A stretch of 64,000 nucleotides of DNA from Abyssisolibacter fermentans (GCF_001559865.1 NZ_LOHE01000037.1:124001-188000), one strand, 5' to 3'. Positions 37,081-46,962 are shown, counted from the first letter of the stretch. Notes: a model not told the origin generated them from the sequence alone. Numbers and translations: made by a program.

Positions 37081-38169
37081 ATGAATAAAAAGATATTAGT
37101 AACACGTCCTTTTTTACCTCCAATAAATGAATATATAAGTTATCTTCAATTAATATGGGAAAACAATATATTAACCAACAATGGTCCATTAGTTCAAGAA
37201 TTGGAAGAAAAATTAGAGAAAAAGCTAAGATTGAAAAATCTTGTTTTAACTTCTAATGGAACTATGGGAATCCAATTAGCTATAAAAGCATTGCATTTAA
37301 AAGGTGAAATAATAACTACACCATTTACTTTTATCGCAACTGCTAGTGCTATAAATTGGGAAAATTGTTCACCAGTATTTGTAGATATTGATCCAGAGAC
37401 TTTTAATATAGATCCAAGTAAAATTGAAGATAGGATAAGTAAAAATACTGCAGCTATTTTAGCAGTTCATACCTTTAGTAATCCATGTGATATTGAAGCA
37501 ATTGATAGAATTTCAAAGAAATACAATTTAAAAATTATTTATGATGCCGCTCATGCTATGTTTGTAGATTATAAAGAAAAATCTATTTTAGAATATGGTG
37601 ATATATCTGTTGTTAGTTTTCATGCAACAAAGTTATTTAATACAGTTGAAGGTGGCGCTTGTGTAACAAGGAATGAGAAACTTATGAATAGATTAAAATC
37701 ACTAAGAAATTTTGGGTTCAATGAACAAAAAGAGATTATAGATTTTGGAACCAATGCCAAGATGTCAGAAATGCACGCTGCAATGGGATTAGCAAACCTA
37801 AAATACATGGATAATGAATTGAATAATAGAAAGGAAAAATATGAATTATATCTGAACTTATTAAATAATAACAGCTCAATTAGGTTTCAAAAGATTAGAA
37901 AAGAAAATTATAATTTCAGTTATATGCCTGTATTATTTAGTGATGAAGATAAATTAACGATAGCATTAAAAGTGTTAAACGAAAATAATATTTTTCCTAG
38001 AAGATATTTTTATCCTGCACTTAGTAGTTTGAAATTATTCGCTAAGAATAATGAAAACCTAAAGATAACAGAAAATATATCAAAAAGGGTTTTATGTCTA
38101 CCATTGTATGGTAAATTAAAAATAGAGGAAATTACAAATATATGTAAACTTATAAATAATGTGATTTAG
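37081..38169 (+). CDS. DegT/DnrJ/EryC1/StrS sugar aminotransferase
   Basis: 362 residues. PLP fold type I: TSNGTMGIQLAIKAL (about 58-72), TTPFTFIATASAI, DAAHAMFVDY (Asp that holds the pyridine N, about 159) and the PLP-lysine SFHATKLFNTVEGG (about 180-193). It aminates a keto sugar nucleotide, probably the 4-keto product of the dehydratase upstream. Which isomer is formed cannot be told. Start follows AAAGGGGAGTATT. Confidence 0.9.
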   Translation: MNKKILVTRPFLPPINEYISYLQLIWENNILTNNGPLVQELEEKLEKKLRLKNLVLTSNGTMGIQLAIKALHLKGEIITTPFTFIATASAINWENCSPVFVDIDPETFNIDPSKIEDRISKNTAAILAVHTFSNPCDIEAIDRISKKYNLKIIYDAAHAMFVDYKEKSILEYGDISVVSFHATKLFNTVEGGACVTRNEKLMNRLKSLRNFGFNEQKEIIDFGTNAKMSEMHAAMGLANLKYMDNELNNRKEKYELYLNLLNNNSSIRFQKIRKENYNFSYMPVLFSDEDKLTIALKVLNENNIFPRRYFYPALSSLKLFAKNNENLKITENISKRVLCLPLYGKLKIEEITNICKLINNVI

Positions 38170-38206
38170 AATAACTATTCACATTTTATTGAAAATAAAT
38201 CGAAAA

Positions 38207-39508
38207 ATGTCTGAAGGGCGTGATTACATTGAAAAAAAAGTTTTAGTTTTTCCTTGCAGTTCTGAAATAGGTCTTGAAATTCATAGGTCTTTATCTTACT
38301 CTAAGCATTTTGAAATATTTGGAGCTTCAAGTGTAGATTCTAATCATGGTAAATATGTTTATAAAAACTATATAAAAATTTCAACTTCTATAAACAGTTG
38401 TGATTTTATAAAAGAATTAAATACAATAATTAATGAAAAACATATTGATTATATTTTTCCAGCACTAGATAGTGTTATTTTAAAATTAGTTGAAAATAGA
38501 AAAAATATAAATTGTGAAATTATTGCTCCGCCTTTAGAAACTTGTAGCATTTGCTGTTCAAAAAGCAAAACCTATAATGCATTTAGAGGAATTATAAATA
38601 TTCCTACAGTATATAAAAATTCTGATAATATAATTAAATTTCCGGTTTTTTTAAAGCCTGATATAGGCTGTGGTTCTAAAGGAACGTATATTGCAAACAC
38701 AAAAGATGAAATTAGTTTTTATAGAAAATTAGATAATACTTTATTAATACTTGAATATTTACCTGGTAAGGAGTATACAGTTGATTGTTTTACTGATAGA
38801 GACTCAAAATTAGTGTTTATCGGAGCTAGAGAAAGAAAACGAATAAAAAATGGTATAAGTGTAAATTCATCACCAATATTTGATGAAAGAATCAATAATA
38901 TGGCACAAGAAATAAATAAGAATTTAATAATGAGAGGAGTTTGGTTTTTTCAAGTAAAAATAAATGAAAACAATGACTATGCTTTATTAGAAATAGCTCC
39001 TAGAGTTGCAGGAACAATGGGATTGTACAGGAATATAGGCATTAATTTTTCTCTATTAAGTTTATATGATAGACTTGGATATGATATTAAAGTAATAACT
39101 AACAATTATGATATTGAAATGGATAGAGCTCTTATATCAAGATATAAAATTGATTATTATTATGAAAATGTTTATGTAGACTTAGATGACACATTAATAT
39201 ATGAAAGTAAGGTTTGTTTTTTACTCATTGGATTTTTATATCAATGTTTAAATAAAAATAAAAAAATATATCTTATTACTCGGAATGATAAAGACATAGA
39301 AGAGATTCTAAATAAATTTAAGATTGGAAATATATTCGAAAAAATTATATATATAAAAAATACTGATGAAAAATATAAATATATAAAAGAAAATAGTTCT
39401 ATATTTATTGATGATTCATTTTCAGAAAGGTTAAAAGTTGCGAGTAAATTAAATATTCCAACTTTTGACATCAACAATATTGAGTGTTTAATAGATTGGA
39501 AAATTTAA
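38207..39508 (+). CDS. ATP-grasp ligase fused to a HAD-like domain
   Basis: 433 residues. Residues 10-310 form an ATP-grasp protein: VLVFPCSSEIGLEIHRSL (pre-ATP-grasp), FPVFLKPDIGCGSKGTYI (ATP-binding Lys), LEYLPGKEYTVDCF and ALLEIAPRVAGT (metal ligands Glu, Arg). From about residue 325 a HAD-like domain begins with YVDLDDTLIYES, then LITRNDKDIEEILNKF and FIDDSFSERLKVA. Such fusions could ligate an amino acid to an amino sugar and dephosphorylate, but the substrate is unknown. The start is unclear: ATG at 38207 lacks a ribosome site, whereas GAAGGGCGTGAT precedes an ATT at 38228. Confidence 0.8.
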   Translation: MSEGRDYIEKKVLVFPCSSEIGLEIHRSLSYSKHFEIFGASSVDSNHGKYVYKNYIKISTSINSCDFIKELNTIINEKHIDYIFPALDSVILKLVENRKNINCEIIAPPLETCSICCSKSKTYNAFRGIINIPTVYKNSDNIIKFPVFLKPDIGCGSKGTYIANTKDEISFYRKLDNTLLILEYLPGKEYTVDCFTDRDSKLVFIGARERKRIKNGISVNSSPIFDERINNMAQEINKNLIMRGVWFFQVKINENNDYALLEIAPRVAGTMGLYRNIGINFSLLSLYDRLGYDIKVITNNYDIEMDRALISRYKIDYYYENVYVDLDDTLIYESKVCFLLIGFLYQCLNKNKKIYLITRNDKDIEEILNKFKIGNIFEKIIYIKNTDEKYKYIKENSSIFIDDSFSERLKVASKLNIPTFDINNIECLIDWKI

Positions 39509-39556
39509 AAAAACTCTTTAAATTACTCTAGGATAGGATTTAAAGAGTTTTTTTAA
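39507..39556. terminator. Bidirectional terminator between sugar locus and glycosyltransferases
   Basis: AAAAAAACTCTTTAAAT / ATTTAAAGAGTTTTTTT stem, T runs on both sides, between convergent genes. Confidence 0.85.
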
Positions 39557-39579
39557 TTCGCTAAGTCACATTTAAATAA

Positions 39580-40404
39580 TTAAGAATGTTTAAAAATTTT
39601 ATTTGATTTAATTATTTCATGTAATGATTTGCCAGTATCTATTATTTTACAATCTTTCAATAGCTCTCTATCATCTATTTTCCAAGCATGATTGTTTTTG
39701 TCTTTACGTCTAAGATATACATAATTAAATCTATCAACGGAATAGATTTTTAATCCATTTTTTATAAGACCAGAGCTGATAGCACAATCAACATTGTTGT
39801 TATATTCATATTTAATATTATACTTTTCTAAAATATTTTTTTTAAAAATGATAGATCCACCTGTAATGTATTTTTTTACATATCTATTTTCAAAATTAGG
39901 ATTTCTTAAACCTAAAATTTTACTTTCTTCAAAGTAAACAAAATGCGTAAATTTACCTATCATAGATACATTATTATTATTGATGATTTTTATTGAATCA
40001 GCTAAATAATTTGAGCCATAGTAGTCGTCATGATCAAAGATTGATATATATGGATAGTTAGATTTTTTAATACCAAAAGAAAAGCATTTACCAAGCGTTA
40101 GTGTTTCGTCAAGTTTGTATATTTTAACATTTTCATATGAGCTTGCTTTTTTATTCCAAACAGCTTCATCTAATTTATTATTTTTTAAAATTATAATTAA
40201 TTCTTTATTTTTATATATTTGTCTATTATAGTTCTCAAAAATATTATTCATATATTTTTGCATATGGGTACATGTATAAACAGTTATGAAAGGCAATTTA
40301 ATTTTCTTTTTTGTTTTTGGATTAGTATATTTGTATTTGAATTTTTTCCTATTGGGTATTGTTTTATTTACAGGGTTTGTAATAATGTGATTTTTCATAT
40401 TCAT
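39580..40404 (-). CDS. Family-2-like glycosyltransferase, copy 1
   Basis: 274 residues. GT-A fold: PFITVYTCTHMQKYMNNIFENY (about 39-60), NKELIIILKN, DETLTLGKCFSFGIKKS, and the metal site FDHDDYYGSNYLADS (about 127). It is clearly related to the next gene (copy 2), with about one third of residues the same: NRQIYKNKELI, KASSYENVKIYKLDE, NPNFENRYV, and YVYLRRKDKNNHAWKI-like ends. It would transfer a sugar from a nucleotide donor. The facing sugar-nucleotide genes may supply it. Start follows AAAGGTAAAATAA. Confidence 0.75.
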   Translation of the reverse strand: MNMKNHIITNPVNKTIPNRKKFKYKYTNPKTKKKIKLPFITVYTCTHMQKYMNNIFENYNRQIYKNKELIIILKNNKLDEAVWNKKASSYENVKIYKLDETLTLGKCFSFGIKKSNYPYISIFDHDDYYGSNYLADSIKIINNNNVSMIGKFTHFVYFEESKILGLRNPNFENRYVKKYITGGSIIFKKNILEKYNIKYEYNNNVDCAISSGLIKNGLKIYSVDRFNYVYLRRKDKNNHAWKIDDRELLKDCKIIDTGKSLHEIIKSNKIFKHS

Positions 40405-40443
40405 TTATTTTACCTTTCACATAATATTTTAAATACCTTTACA

Positions 40444-41280
40444 TTAGCTATTAACATACTTAGTAAAATCTTGTACAGTACCGACAATAGCACATCTTTT
40501 TAATAACTCCTCATCTGTAATTTTCCATAAATGACCGTCTTTTCTTGATGCTCTTATTACTACATAATTAGATTTATCTGTTGCATATATTTTGTATCCT
40601 CTTTTGTAAGCTTCTCTTTGTACCTCCCAATCTGCTCCTCGAGGAAAATTTAAAGGATATCTAATTTTATCAAATACTTCTCTTTTAAAAACCATACTAG
40701 AATCAAGTACCCAGTCAACATAGCGATTTTCAAATTTAGGATGTTGTATAGCAAGAATTTTTTTATCAAGAAAGTAAATATATGCGGCTCTTTTTCCGAT
40801 TATACCAGCTTTTGTATAAGTAAAAGCTGGTATAGATTTTTTTAGATAGCTGGGACCATAATAATCATCATCATCAAAGAAAGTTATAAAGTCATTATTT
40901 GATTTATCAATAGCAAAGTTTTTACACTCTCCATATGTCAAGCTTTCGTCTAGTTGAAAAACTTGAACGTTTTTGTATTTTTTAGACTCATTTTTCCAAT
41001 CGGTTAAACTCATACAATTTTTATTGAGTACAACAATTAACTCTTTATTCCTATATAATTGTCTAGAATAATTCTGAAAGACTTGATTCATTTTATTAGG
41101 ACGGTGGGTGCAAGTGATAACCGTAACACTTTTTTCTTCTAAATTTTTATCAATAACATTTTTTCTTTTTTGTTTCCTCTTTTTAATTAAATCATATAAA
41201 GATTTATTAACTGGATTGTTTTTATTGTTAGTTCTTACTAGTAATTCTTTACTAATTACAAATTTACGTGAAACACCCAT
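40444..41280 (-). CDS. Family-2-like glycosyltransferase, copy 2
   Basis: 278 residues. SVTVITCTHRPNKMNQVFQNY (about 50-70), NKELIVVLNKN, DESLTYGECKNFAIDKS and FFDDDDYYGPSYL (metal site, about 140) followed by LAIQHPKFENRYVDW and DRGADWEVQ-like acceptor region. Copy 1 has FDHDDYYG where this has FDDDDYYG. The two genes are 40 bp apart and co-directional, an evident tandem duplication. Start follows GAAGGTGCTATT. Confidence 0.75.
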   Translation of the reverse strand: MGVSRKFVISKELLVRTNNKNNPVNKSLYDLIKKRKQKRKNVIDKNLEEKSVTVITCTHRPNKMNQVFQNYSRQLYRNKELIVVLNKNCMSLTDWKNESKKYKNVQVFQLDESLTYGECKNFAIDKSNNDFITFFDDDDYYGPSYLKKSIPAFTYTKAGIIGKRAAYIYFLDKKILAIQHPKFENRYVDWVLDSSMVFKREVFDKIRYPLNFPRGADWEVQREAYKRGYKIYATDKSNYVVIRASRKDGHLWKITDEELLKRCAIVGTVQDFTKYVNS

Positions 41281-41308
41281 AATAGCACCTTCTATTGTGA
41301 AATTTTAA

Positions 41309-41942
41309 TAAATTATTATTATATTAAATAATATGATATTTAAATTTATTTGTGATTTGTAGATATAAAATTCTGATAACAATAATGCTATTAGCTTTTG
41401 CCGTAATATCTACTGGGTGAAATTAAATTATTTTTTTAGTAATGTCTCAAAATGAAAAATCTATTCGGTAATATATATTTAACAACTAAGCAGCATAAAA
41501 CAATTTATGTCCGTAAGCAGAGAATTTAAAATCTTGTTCTGGTTTAATATAATGAGGTTTATTTGTGAAGCTTATTTAATACAAAATCAAATAATATATT
41601 AAGAAATAAATAAAAACATAAATAGATATATAACATATACTAAAATGAGGAATAATATATAATATAAGGTATTAAAACAATATATACGTATGTTGTATAA
41701 TACTAAGCTAATAAATTATTATCACTGACTAATCATATATCTTTGAATAATATTTGTACTATGAGGTTAAAATTCAATTTATTTAAATTACCCGAACAGG
41801 CGTAGTCTATATTACATCTAAGATATCATTCTCGAATGCATAAAGAGTCCTTCAAGCAATATAGCATTTAATTTTAAATAAGCAATTTGGAATAGTATTG
41901 ATAGTAAGTTTATATATAGAATATAAAATTGGCGGGATTTAT
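41309..41942. other. Gene-free stretch of about 630 bp
   Basis: No supported gene. A remnant GTAAGCAGAGAATTTAAAATC near 41513 resembles the start of the dispersed repeat. The rest is AT-rich without recognisable structure. Confidence 0.4.
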
Positions 41943-42218
41943 ATGGAAAATAAGATAATAATAAATAGAATAACAACGATATCAAATTTAATTTCTACAG
42001 CAGTAGGGACAGTATTAGCGGATTTATTAACATTAGAGCAACAGAATTTTGTTGGAAATTATTTACAAGGTATTTCTCAGGTGTTACTTGCAGTAAATGC
42101 TCAAGAAGCATTATTAGAGAGTCAATCAAGTGATACGTCTAGTTTAGCTTCAGATATTGCCATGTTAAAAGAAAAAATTGATAGATTAGAAAAAATCATT
42201 GAGGGACAAATAAAATAA
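41943..42218 (+). CDS. Small protein of unknown function
   Basis: 91 residues, family not recognised. Residues 8-40 are hydrophobic and polar mixed (RITTISNLISTAVGTVLADLLTLEQQNF), then NYLQGISQVLLAVNAQEALLES, ending in a heptad-like helix IAMLKEKIDRLEKIIEGQIK that may form a coiled coil. No signal peptide. It starts at the ATG after GGCGGGATTTAT; a longer frame from 41898 lacks a ribosome site. It is followed by a terminator and appears to be transcribed alone. Confidence 0.55.
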   Translation: MENKIIINRITTISNLISTAVGTVLADLLTLEQQNFVGNYLQGISQVLLAVNAQEALLESQSSDTSSLASDIAMLKEKIDRLEKIIEGQIK

Positions 42219-42294
42219 TTACCTATTACTAATAATTATCGTATTAAAAAAGATTTTAATAGTAAAAAAAATTATAAACTATAGTTTAACAAAT

Positions 42295-42326
42295 AAAACT
42301 CCTGATATATATTTTGGGAGTTTTTA
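42295..42326 (+). terminator. Terminator after the 91-residue protein
   Basis: AAAACTCC / GGGAGTTTTT hairpin with T tail. Confidence 0.7.
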
Positions 42327-42687
42327 ATTGTGCTCCGAGTATGGGTGTAATCTATAGTGGGAGGGTTCTAAATACCATTAGCCAAGAAACACATATGAGG
42401 CAGCATATTGTCTAAAAGCTTACAATATTAAATAAAGTACTTTTATATTATTGGAATTTATAGCTTTAAGATGTAATTTATACAAACATATAAATGCTAG
42501 AAGAGTAGAAATACCTAAGTAAAGTAGATTACATATCATTAGTAAACTTTTGCAACAATCCAAGTGCAATGAATACTTGTTTTTATATGGATAAGCATAA
42601 GGTATAATAAATCAAGAACAAAAAGGAAATAGTATAGTGAAAATATAAATAGATAACTCATTACAACATTTCAGGGAGAAGATGTGT
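42327..42687. other. Gene-free stretch of about 360 bp
   Basis: No ORF. The segment 42331-42420 (GTGCTCCGAGTATGGGTGTA, then GTGGGAGGGTTC) is richer in GC than its surroundings and may be a relic of a mobile element, but it was not identified. Confidence 0.3.
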
Positions 42688-44712
42688 ATGATTCAACTTA
42701 CAGAAAGGCAAAGGCTAATAATTAAAGATTTACTTAATATAAATAATCCTATTTCAACAAAAGAACTAGCCAAGAAATTTAATTTAAGTATTAGGACTAT
42801 TAGGTATGATTTGGAAGCTATTGAATACTGGTTAAAAACTAGAAATATTATTTTGATAAAGAGACCAAATGTAGGTATATGGTTGGATTTAAAGAAAAGA
42901 GAAAAAGACATTTTAAAAAGTGAAATAATTACAACTAATCGTCAGATAAGTGTATTATCGAAAGTTGAAAGATTTCATTATATACTCTTTGAATTACTTA
43001 AGTCAATAGAGCCTGTAACAGCAGAGTTCTTAGCTAATGAATTAGGTGTAAGCAGAACTACTATAATGAAAGACCTGAAAGAAGTTAAACAAGAGCTAAA
43101 CAAATATGAAATTGAGTTACGAAGTAAACCAAGGATAGGTTACAGGGTTATTGGTAATGAAGAAAACATTAGAAAACTTATTGGCGATATACTTATTGAA
43201 AATATGAGCAGTCAAGAGCTGTTATTAATAGTTAGTAATATTGATAAAAAAACAAAAAACAATGAAAATTCAACTTTTAATATTGAATCGCTTAATAATT
43301 TATCAAAACAAATTAATATTAAAGATATTAAAAAGGCAATAAAACTAAGCAAAGTAACTAACGACTTTTGGATTCCAGACAGTTCTTATGTTTCTCTTCT
43401 TGTTCATATAGCAATAGCTATGGACAGATTATTAAAAGGACAAAATATTGAATTATCCCCAGAAAGGATAAATATGATTAAGGACTATAAAGAGTATCAG
43501 ATAGCTGATGAAATAGGAGAAAGATTATCTGAGATTTATGGTGTTACAGTTCCAGAAGACGAAATAGCAAACATTACTCTTCATCTTATATCATCTAATC
43601 TTAAGCTAGAGTATTTGTATCAAGAAAACATATTTGACACAAAAGACAAATTAAGCGAGGTAGTAGACAAGATGATAAAAGTAATGAAGGAATATGTATT
43701 GTTGAGTGAGTATAGCTATGACAAATTGAAGATTGACTTATTATCGCACTTAAAATTAACATTGAAAAAATATGAATTGAATATTATATCAGATAATCCA
43801 CTTTTAGACCAAATAAAAGCTAATTACTGTGACTCATTTGATATTGCAAGAAAGATGTCAGAAGTTTTTAAAGTAGAGAATAATATTGAATTACCTGAGA
43901 GTGAGATAGGATACATTGCTTTACACTTAGCAGCTCATATTGAAATATCTAAGCAGAAGAAAAAAAAGAAGGCGTTAGTAGTTTGCACTACTGGTAAAGG
44001 TTCAGCAAAAATATTAGCAATGAGAATTAAAAATTGTATACCTCAATTGGATATAGTAGAAACTGTATCTATGTTTGAACTTGAGGATAAACATACATTG
44101 TTAAATGATATTGATTTAATCATAAGTACAGTATACCTTAAGTCTTTAGATAAACCAGTAATAAAGGTAAGCCCTTTAATAAATAATATTGAAATAAATA
44201 AAATAAAATCTTTTATCAATGAAGAAAAGTCAAATATTCAGCTTAAAGAAATACAACAAGGAAATTATATGCTTGAATCTATAATGAATGTTGTAGATAA
44301 GTATATAAGTAGAGAGGATAAAGAAAAGCTGAAAATGGAGCTTAGCTACTTAACAGGTTTTTTAGTTAACAATTCTAATAAACCTACGAAACAGATAGAA
44401 ATATCAGAACGATTTGCTCAAATGAACTCTTTAATATTAGTGGAAATAGGAGAAATGTTGAAAGAAATAAGTGAGAAAATTGAAGTTAACAGTGATATTT
44501 CAAGCTTGTGGGGGATAGTTATCCATATAGTAATGTCTATCTATAGGTGGCAAGCAGGTAAGTATTACAAAGAGAAAGATTTCCAAAAATATAAAAAAGA
44601 AAACCCTGAAATCTATGCTATTATCAAAGCGTATTTAGATAAAATTAGTGAAGATTATGATTTAGAAATACCAGATACTGAAACAGTAGCTATTATGAGA
44701 TATTTAATCTAG
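42688..44712 (+). CDS. PRD-containing transcriptional regulator with EIIB-like domain
   Basis: 674 residues. N-terminal HTH_11 (LTERQRLIIKDLLNINNPIS, STKELAKKFNLSIRTIRYDL), a second Mga-like HTH (ANELGVSRTTIMKDLKEV, about 110-128), PRD1 with LVHIAIAMDRL and LHLISS (about 250-310), PRD2 with IALHLAAHIE (about 405-415), a PTS EIIB-like domain with the Cys loop VVCTTGKGSAKILA (about 430-445), and a third PRD-like region at the end (VIHIVMSIYR). PRDs are phosphorylated on His by PTS proteins. It heads the cluster and is likely its activator. Start follows CAGGGAGAAG. Confidence 0.88.
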   Translation: MIQLTERQRLIIKDLLNINNPISTKELAKKFNLSIRTIRYDLEAIEYWLKTRNIILIKRPNVGIWLDLKKREKDILKSEIITTNRQISVLSKVERFHYILFELLKSIEPVTAEFLANELGVSRTTIMKDLKEVKQELNKYEIELRSKPRIGYRVIGNEENIRKLIGDILIENMSSQELLLIVSNIDKKTKNNENSTFNIESLNNLSKQINIKDIKKAIKLSKVTNDFWIPDSSYVSLLVHIAIAMDRLLKGQNIELSPERINMIKDYKEYQIADEIGERLSEIYGVTVPEDEIANITLHLISSNLKLEYLYQENIFDTKDKLSEVVDKMIKVMKEYVLLSEYSYDKLKIDLLSHLKLTLKKYELNIISDNPLLDQIKANYCDSFDIARKMSEVFKVENNIELPESEIGYIALHLAAHIEISKQKKKKKALVVCTTGKGSAKILAMRIKNCIPQLDIVETVSMFELEDKHTLLNDIDLIISTVYLKSLDKPVIKVSPLINNIEINKIKSFINEEKSNIQLKEIQQGNYMLESIMNVVDKYISREDKEKLKMELSYLTGFLVNNSNKPTKQIEISERFAQMNSLILVEIGEMLKEISEKIEVNSDISSLWGIVIHIVMSIYRWQAGKYYKEKDFQKYKKENPEIYAIIKAYLDKISEDYDLEIPDTETVAIMRYLI

Positions 44713-44741
44713 GATTTTGAAAATATCAGAGGTGAAAAATT

Positions 44742-45857
44742 ATGTGTACGTATGATGTAATACTAAAAGGTGGAAAGATTATAGATCATAAAATTAATTT
44801 GTATGGAGATTATGACATACTAATTCATAATGGATATATACACGAAATAGGAAAAAGCATAATAACTGAAAAGACAACAAGAATAATTGATGTAAGTGGT
44901 ATGTACATTATACCAGGTTTGATTGATATGCATACTCATGTATACCCAGATGAGACAAGCCTTGGAATTAATGCTGATGATATAGGAGTTAATATGGGTA
45001 TTAGTACAGTTGTTGATGCTGGTAGTGCAGGAGCACTAAATTTTGAAAAATTTAGGGATGATGTAATTAAAAACAGTAAAACCAATGTATATAGTTTTTT
45101 AAACATATCAAAATATGGTTTGAAACATGGAGGTGAATTAACTGATTTAAATAATATTGATCTGAATTTAAACAAGAAAGTAATTAATGATAATAGAGCT
45201 TACATAAAAGGAATAAAAGTTAGAGCTAGTAAGTCAGTTGTAGGAAAGCTGGGAATTAAACCTATTATGATTGCAAAAAAGTTTGCAAAAGAAATGAAAT
45301 TACCTTTAATGGTTCATATTGGAAACGAACCACCAAAAATTATTGATGTGCTTAATATACTTGATAAGGGAGATATAGTAACTCATATATATCATGGAAA
45401 ACCTGGTGGAATGTTTGATTGTAATGGTAAAGTATTAAAAGAAGTTGAAGAAGCTTATAAAAGAGGTGTCATATTTGATGTTGGTCATGGTACTGCGAGT
45501 TTCAATTTTAATATTGCAAAAGCAGCTATAAAATTAGGACTCAAACCAAGAACGATTAGTACAGATATTCATGCTAGAAACTTCAATTCACCTGTAAAAA
45601 GCTTGCTAATTACTATGTCAAAGTTTTTAGTATTAGGGTTGAGTGTTGAAGAAATACTTGAATGTGTTAGTAGGAATGCTTCAAAAATATTGGATGTAGA
45701 TAACCATATATTTAAAGGAAATATTGCGGATATAGCGGTGCTAGAATTAAAAAATAATACAATTGAAGTTGAAGATTCAGACCAAAATAAAATGAATATA
45801 CTCGAACATTTCATTATCAAATATGCTATTAATAAAAATAACATTAAACAGTTCTAA
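44742..45857 (+). CDS. EF_0837-type amidohydrolase/deacetylase
   Basis: 371 residues. Metal ligands are intact: GLIDMHTHVYPD (HxH, about 60), GIKVRAS (the Lys that is usually carboxylated, about 155), MVHIGNEPP, THIYHGKPGG and the catalytic Asp in STDIHARN (about 270). It belongs to the amidohydrolase family found in EF_0829-EF_0839-like clusters (TIGR03583). Upstream of DgaE and DgaF, an N-deacetylation of an amino-sugar acid is a reasonable guess. Start follows GAGGTGAAAAATT. Confidence 0.85.
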   Translation: MCTYDVILKGGKIIDHKINLYGDYDILIHNGYIHEIGKSIITEKTTRIIDVSGMYIIPGLIDMHTHVYPDETSLGINADDIGVNMGISTVVDAGSAGALNFEKFRDDVIKNSKTNVYSFLNISKYGLKHGGELTDLNNIDLNLNKKVINDNRAYIKGIKVRASKSVVGKLGIKPIMIAKKFAKEMKLPLMVHIGNEPPKIIDVLNILDKGDIVTHIYHGKPGGMFDCNGKVLKEVEEAYKRGVIFDVGHGTASFNFNIAKAAIKLGLKPRTISTDIHARNFNSPVKSLLITMSKFLVLGLSVEEILECVSRNASKILDVDNHIFKGNIADIAVLELKNNTIEVEDSDQNKMNILEHFIIKYAINKNNIKQF

Positions 45858-45884
45858 AAGGTAGACGTAAGGAGGAAATAATAA

Positions 45885-46271
45885 ATGGATTATTCTATTA
45901 TTGAAGATATAGTAAAAAAAAGGGTTAAAAACATGCACGAAATTAATGAAAAAGAAATAGATAAAATAATTCAATGTTCTATTAAAATATTGGAGTTTTG
46001 CAAAATTAATAGCATTGAATTTGATGAAACTGCAGGTATAGTATTTGTTTCTCATATTACAACATTTTATGAAAGAGCAAAGAAAAAAGAATATATCAAA
46101 GTGGATTGTGAGCTTTTTGCTGAACTAGGGGAAGAATTATATAAAATGGGAGAAAAAATAATAGAAATTATGAATGAATATTTTAATTGCATAGTTCCAA
46201 AAGATGAAATATTATTAATATCTTCACATTTAGGAGCAATGAAAGAAAGATTAAATAAGGAGGAATGTTAA
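45885..46271 (+). CDS. Stand-alone PRD-domain protein (EF_0829 type)
   Basis: 128 residues, one PTS-regulation domain: EIDKIIQCSIKILEFCKINS, TAGIVFVSHITTFYERAKK (conserved His about 56) and the closing DEILLISSHLGAMKERL (second His about 117). It has no DNA-binding domain. It may modulate the PRD regulator or the importer by phosphorylation. Its stop codon is directly followed by the next start. Start follows AAGGAGGAAATAATAA. Confidence 0.8.
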   Translation: MDYSIIEDIVKKRVKNMHEINEKEIDKIIQCSIKILEFCKINSIEFDETAGIVFVSHITTFYERAKKKEYIKVDCELFAELGEELYKMGEKIIEIMNEYFNCIVPKDEILLISSHLGAMKERLNKEEC

Positions 46272-46634
46272 ATGAAAGAAATTAAGGTAGTAATAGGACA
46301 CAGACTAGGAAAAGGTTTTAAAGTTGCTAAAGGAGTTGAAAAAGCAGGAGGTAAAGCTATTGTGATTCCTGGAGTTGGTGCAGATATGAAACTGGGTGAT
46401 GTTATGCATAAAGAAAATGCAGATATAGGAATAAGTTTTTGTGGAGGCGGAGGAGGTGGAGCTTTAGCCGCAGGTAACAAATATGGGTATAAGGCAACAT
46501 ATGATTTACGTTCAATAGAAAGTGGAATTACAGCAATAAAAAAAGGCTATAAAGTTTTAGGATTCAGTTTTTTAGATGTTGAAGAACTAGGTTCTAAAAT
46601 AGTTGAAGCTTATAAGAAAAAGGATAATGATTAA
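46272..46634 (+). CDS. Glycine-rich SFCGGGGGGAL-type protein (DUF2620, EF_0830 type)
   Basis: 120 residues. It has the family signature ISFCGGGGGGALAAGNKYGYKATYD (Gly run at about 60-65) and GHRLGKGFKVAKGVEKAGGK near the start. The fold is unknown; the Cys before the Gly run and its place in an otherwise PTS-linked cluster suggest an EIIB-like phosphocarrier, an inference only. ATG follows GGAGGAATGTTAA. The next gene overlaps its end. Confidence 0.82.
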   Translation: MKEIKVVIGHRLGKGFKVAKGVEKAGGKAIVIPGVGADMKLGDVMHKENADIGISFCGGGGGGALAAGNKYGYKATYDLRSIESGITAIKKGYKVLGFSFLDVEELGSKIVEAYKKKDND

Positions 46635-46941
46635 CATGAATAATGATTTATTAAATAAAAACTTAATTGAAGAAAAAAACATTGTAATAACATTAAATTC
46701 TGAAGGGAAAACAGTAGAAGAAGCTATTAATAATGTATTCATTAAGTTAAGAAAAGACATTTATTCAAAAGTGGAAGGATACTTAGTCCATATGGTTCCT
46801 GAAAAATTCATTATAAAAAATTATCAAGTAGAAGAAAAAATAGAAAAATTTCTTATGTTTTTTCTTCCTCAGAAAAGGACTAAATACATATTAACAGCGG
46901 AAGTAAGTGTTAAAGTTAAATTTCTGAGGAATATAAAATAA
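46627..46941 (+). CDS. DUF4312-family protein (EF_0831 type)
   Basis: 104 residues, soluble, with helices and strands: TVEEAINNVFIKLRKDIYSK, YLVHMVPEKFIIKNYQVEE and the late RTKYILTAEVSVKVKFLR. It is the third of the EF_0830-0833 set. The start overlaps the end of the previous gene: ATG at 46627 or 46636 is possible, with AAAAAGGA upstream. Function unknown; found in this cluster type only, next to the two membrane proteins. Confidence 0.75.
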   Translation: MINMNNDLLNKNLIEEKNIVITLNSEGKTVEEAINNVFIKLRKDIYSKVEGYLVHMVPEKFIIKNYQVEEKIEKFLMFFLPQKRTKYILTAEVSVKVKFLRNIK

Positions 46942-46962
46942 TCAAAAAATAGGAGGAATAAT

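Noticed and set aside
42331-42420. Start of a group II intron (GTGCTCCGAGTATGGGTGTA resembles the GUGCGCC-AGAUAGGGUG start)
   Set aside because: No domain V, no maturase and no other intron parts follow; at best a relic.
46268-46480. Pro-rich minus-strand ORF
   Set aside because: Mirror frame of the Gly-rich DUF2620 gene.
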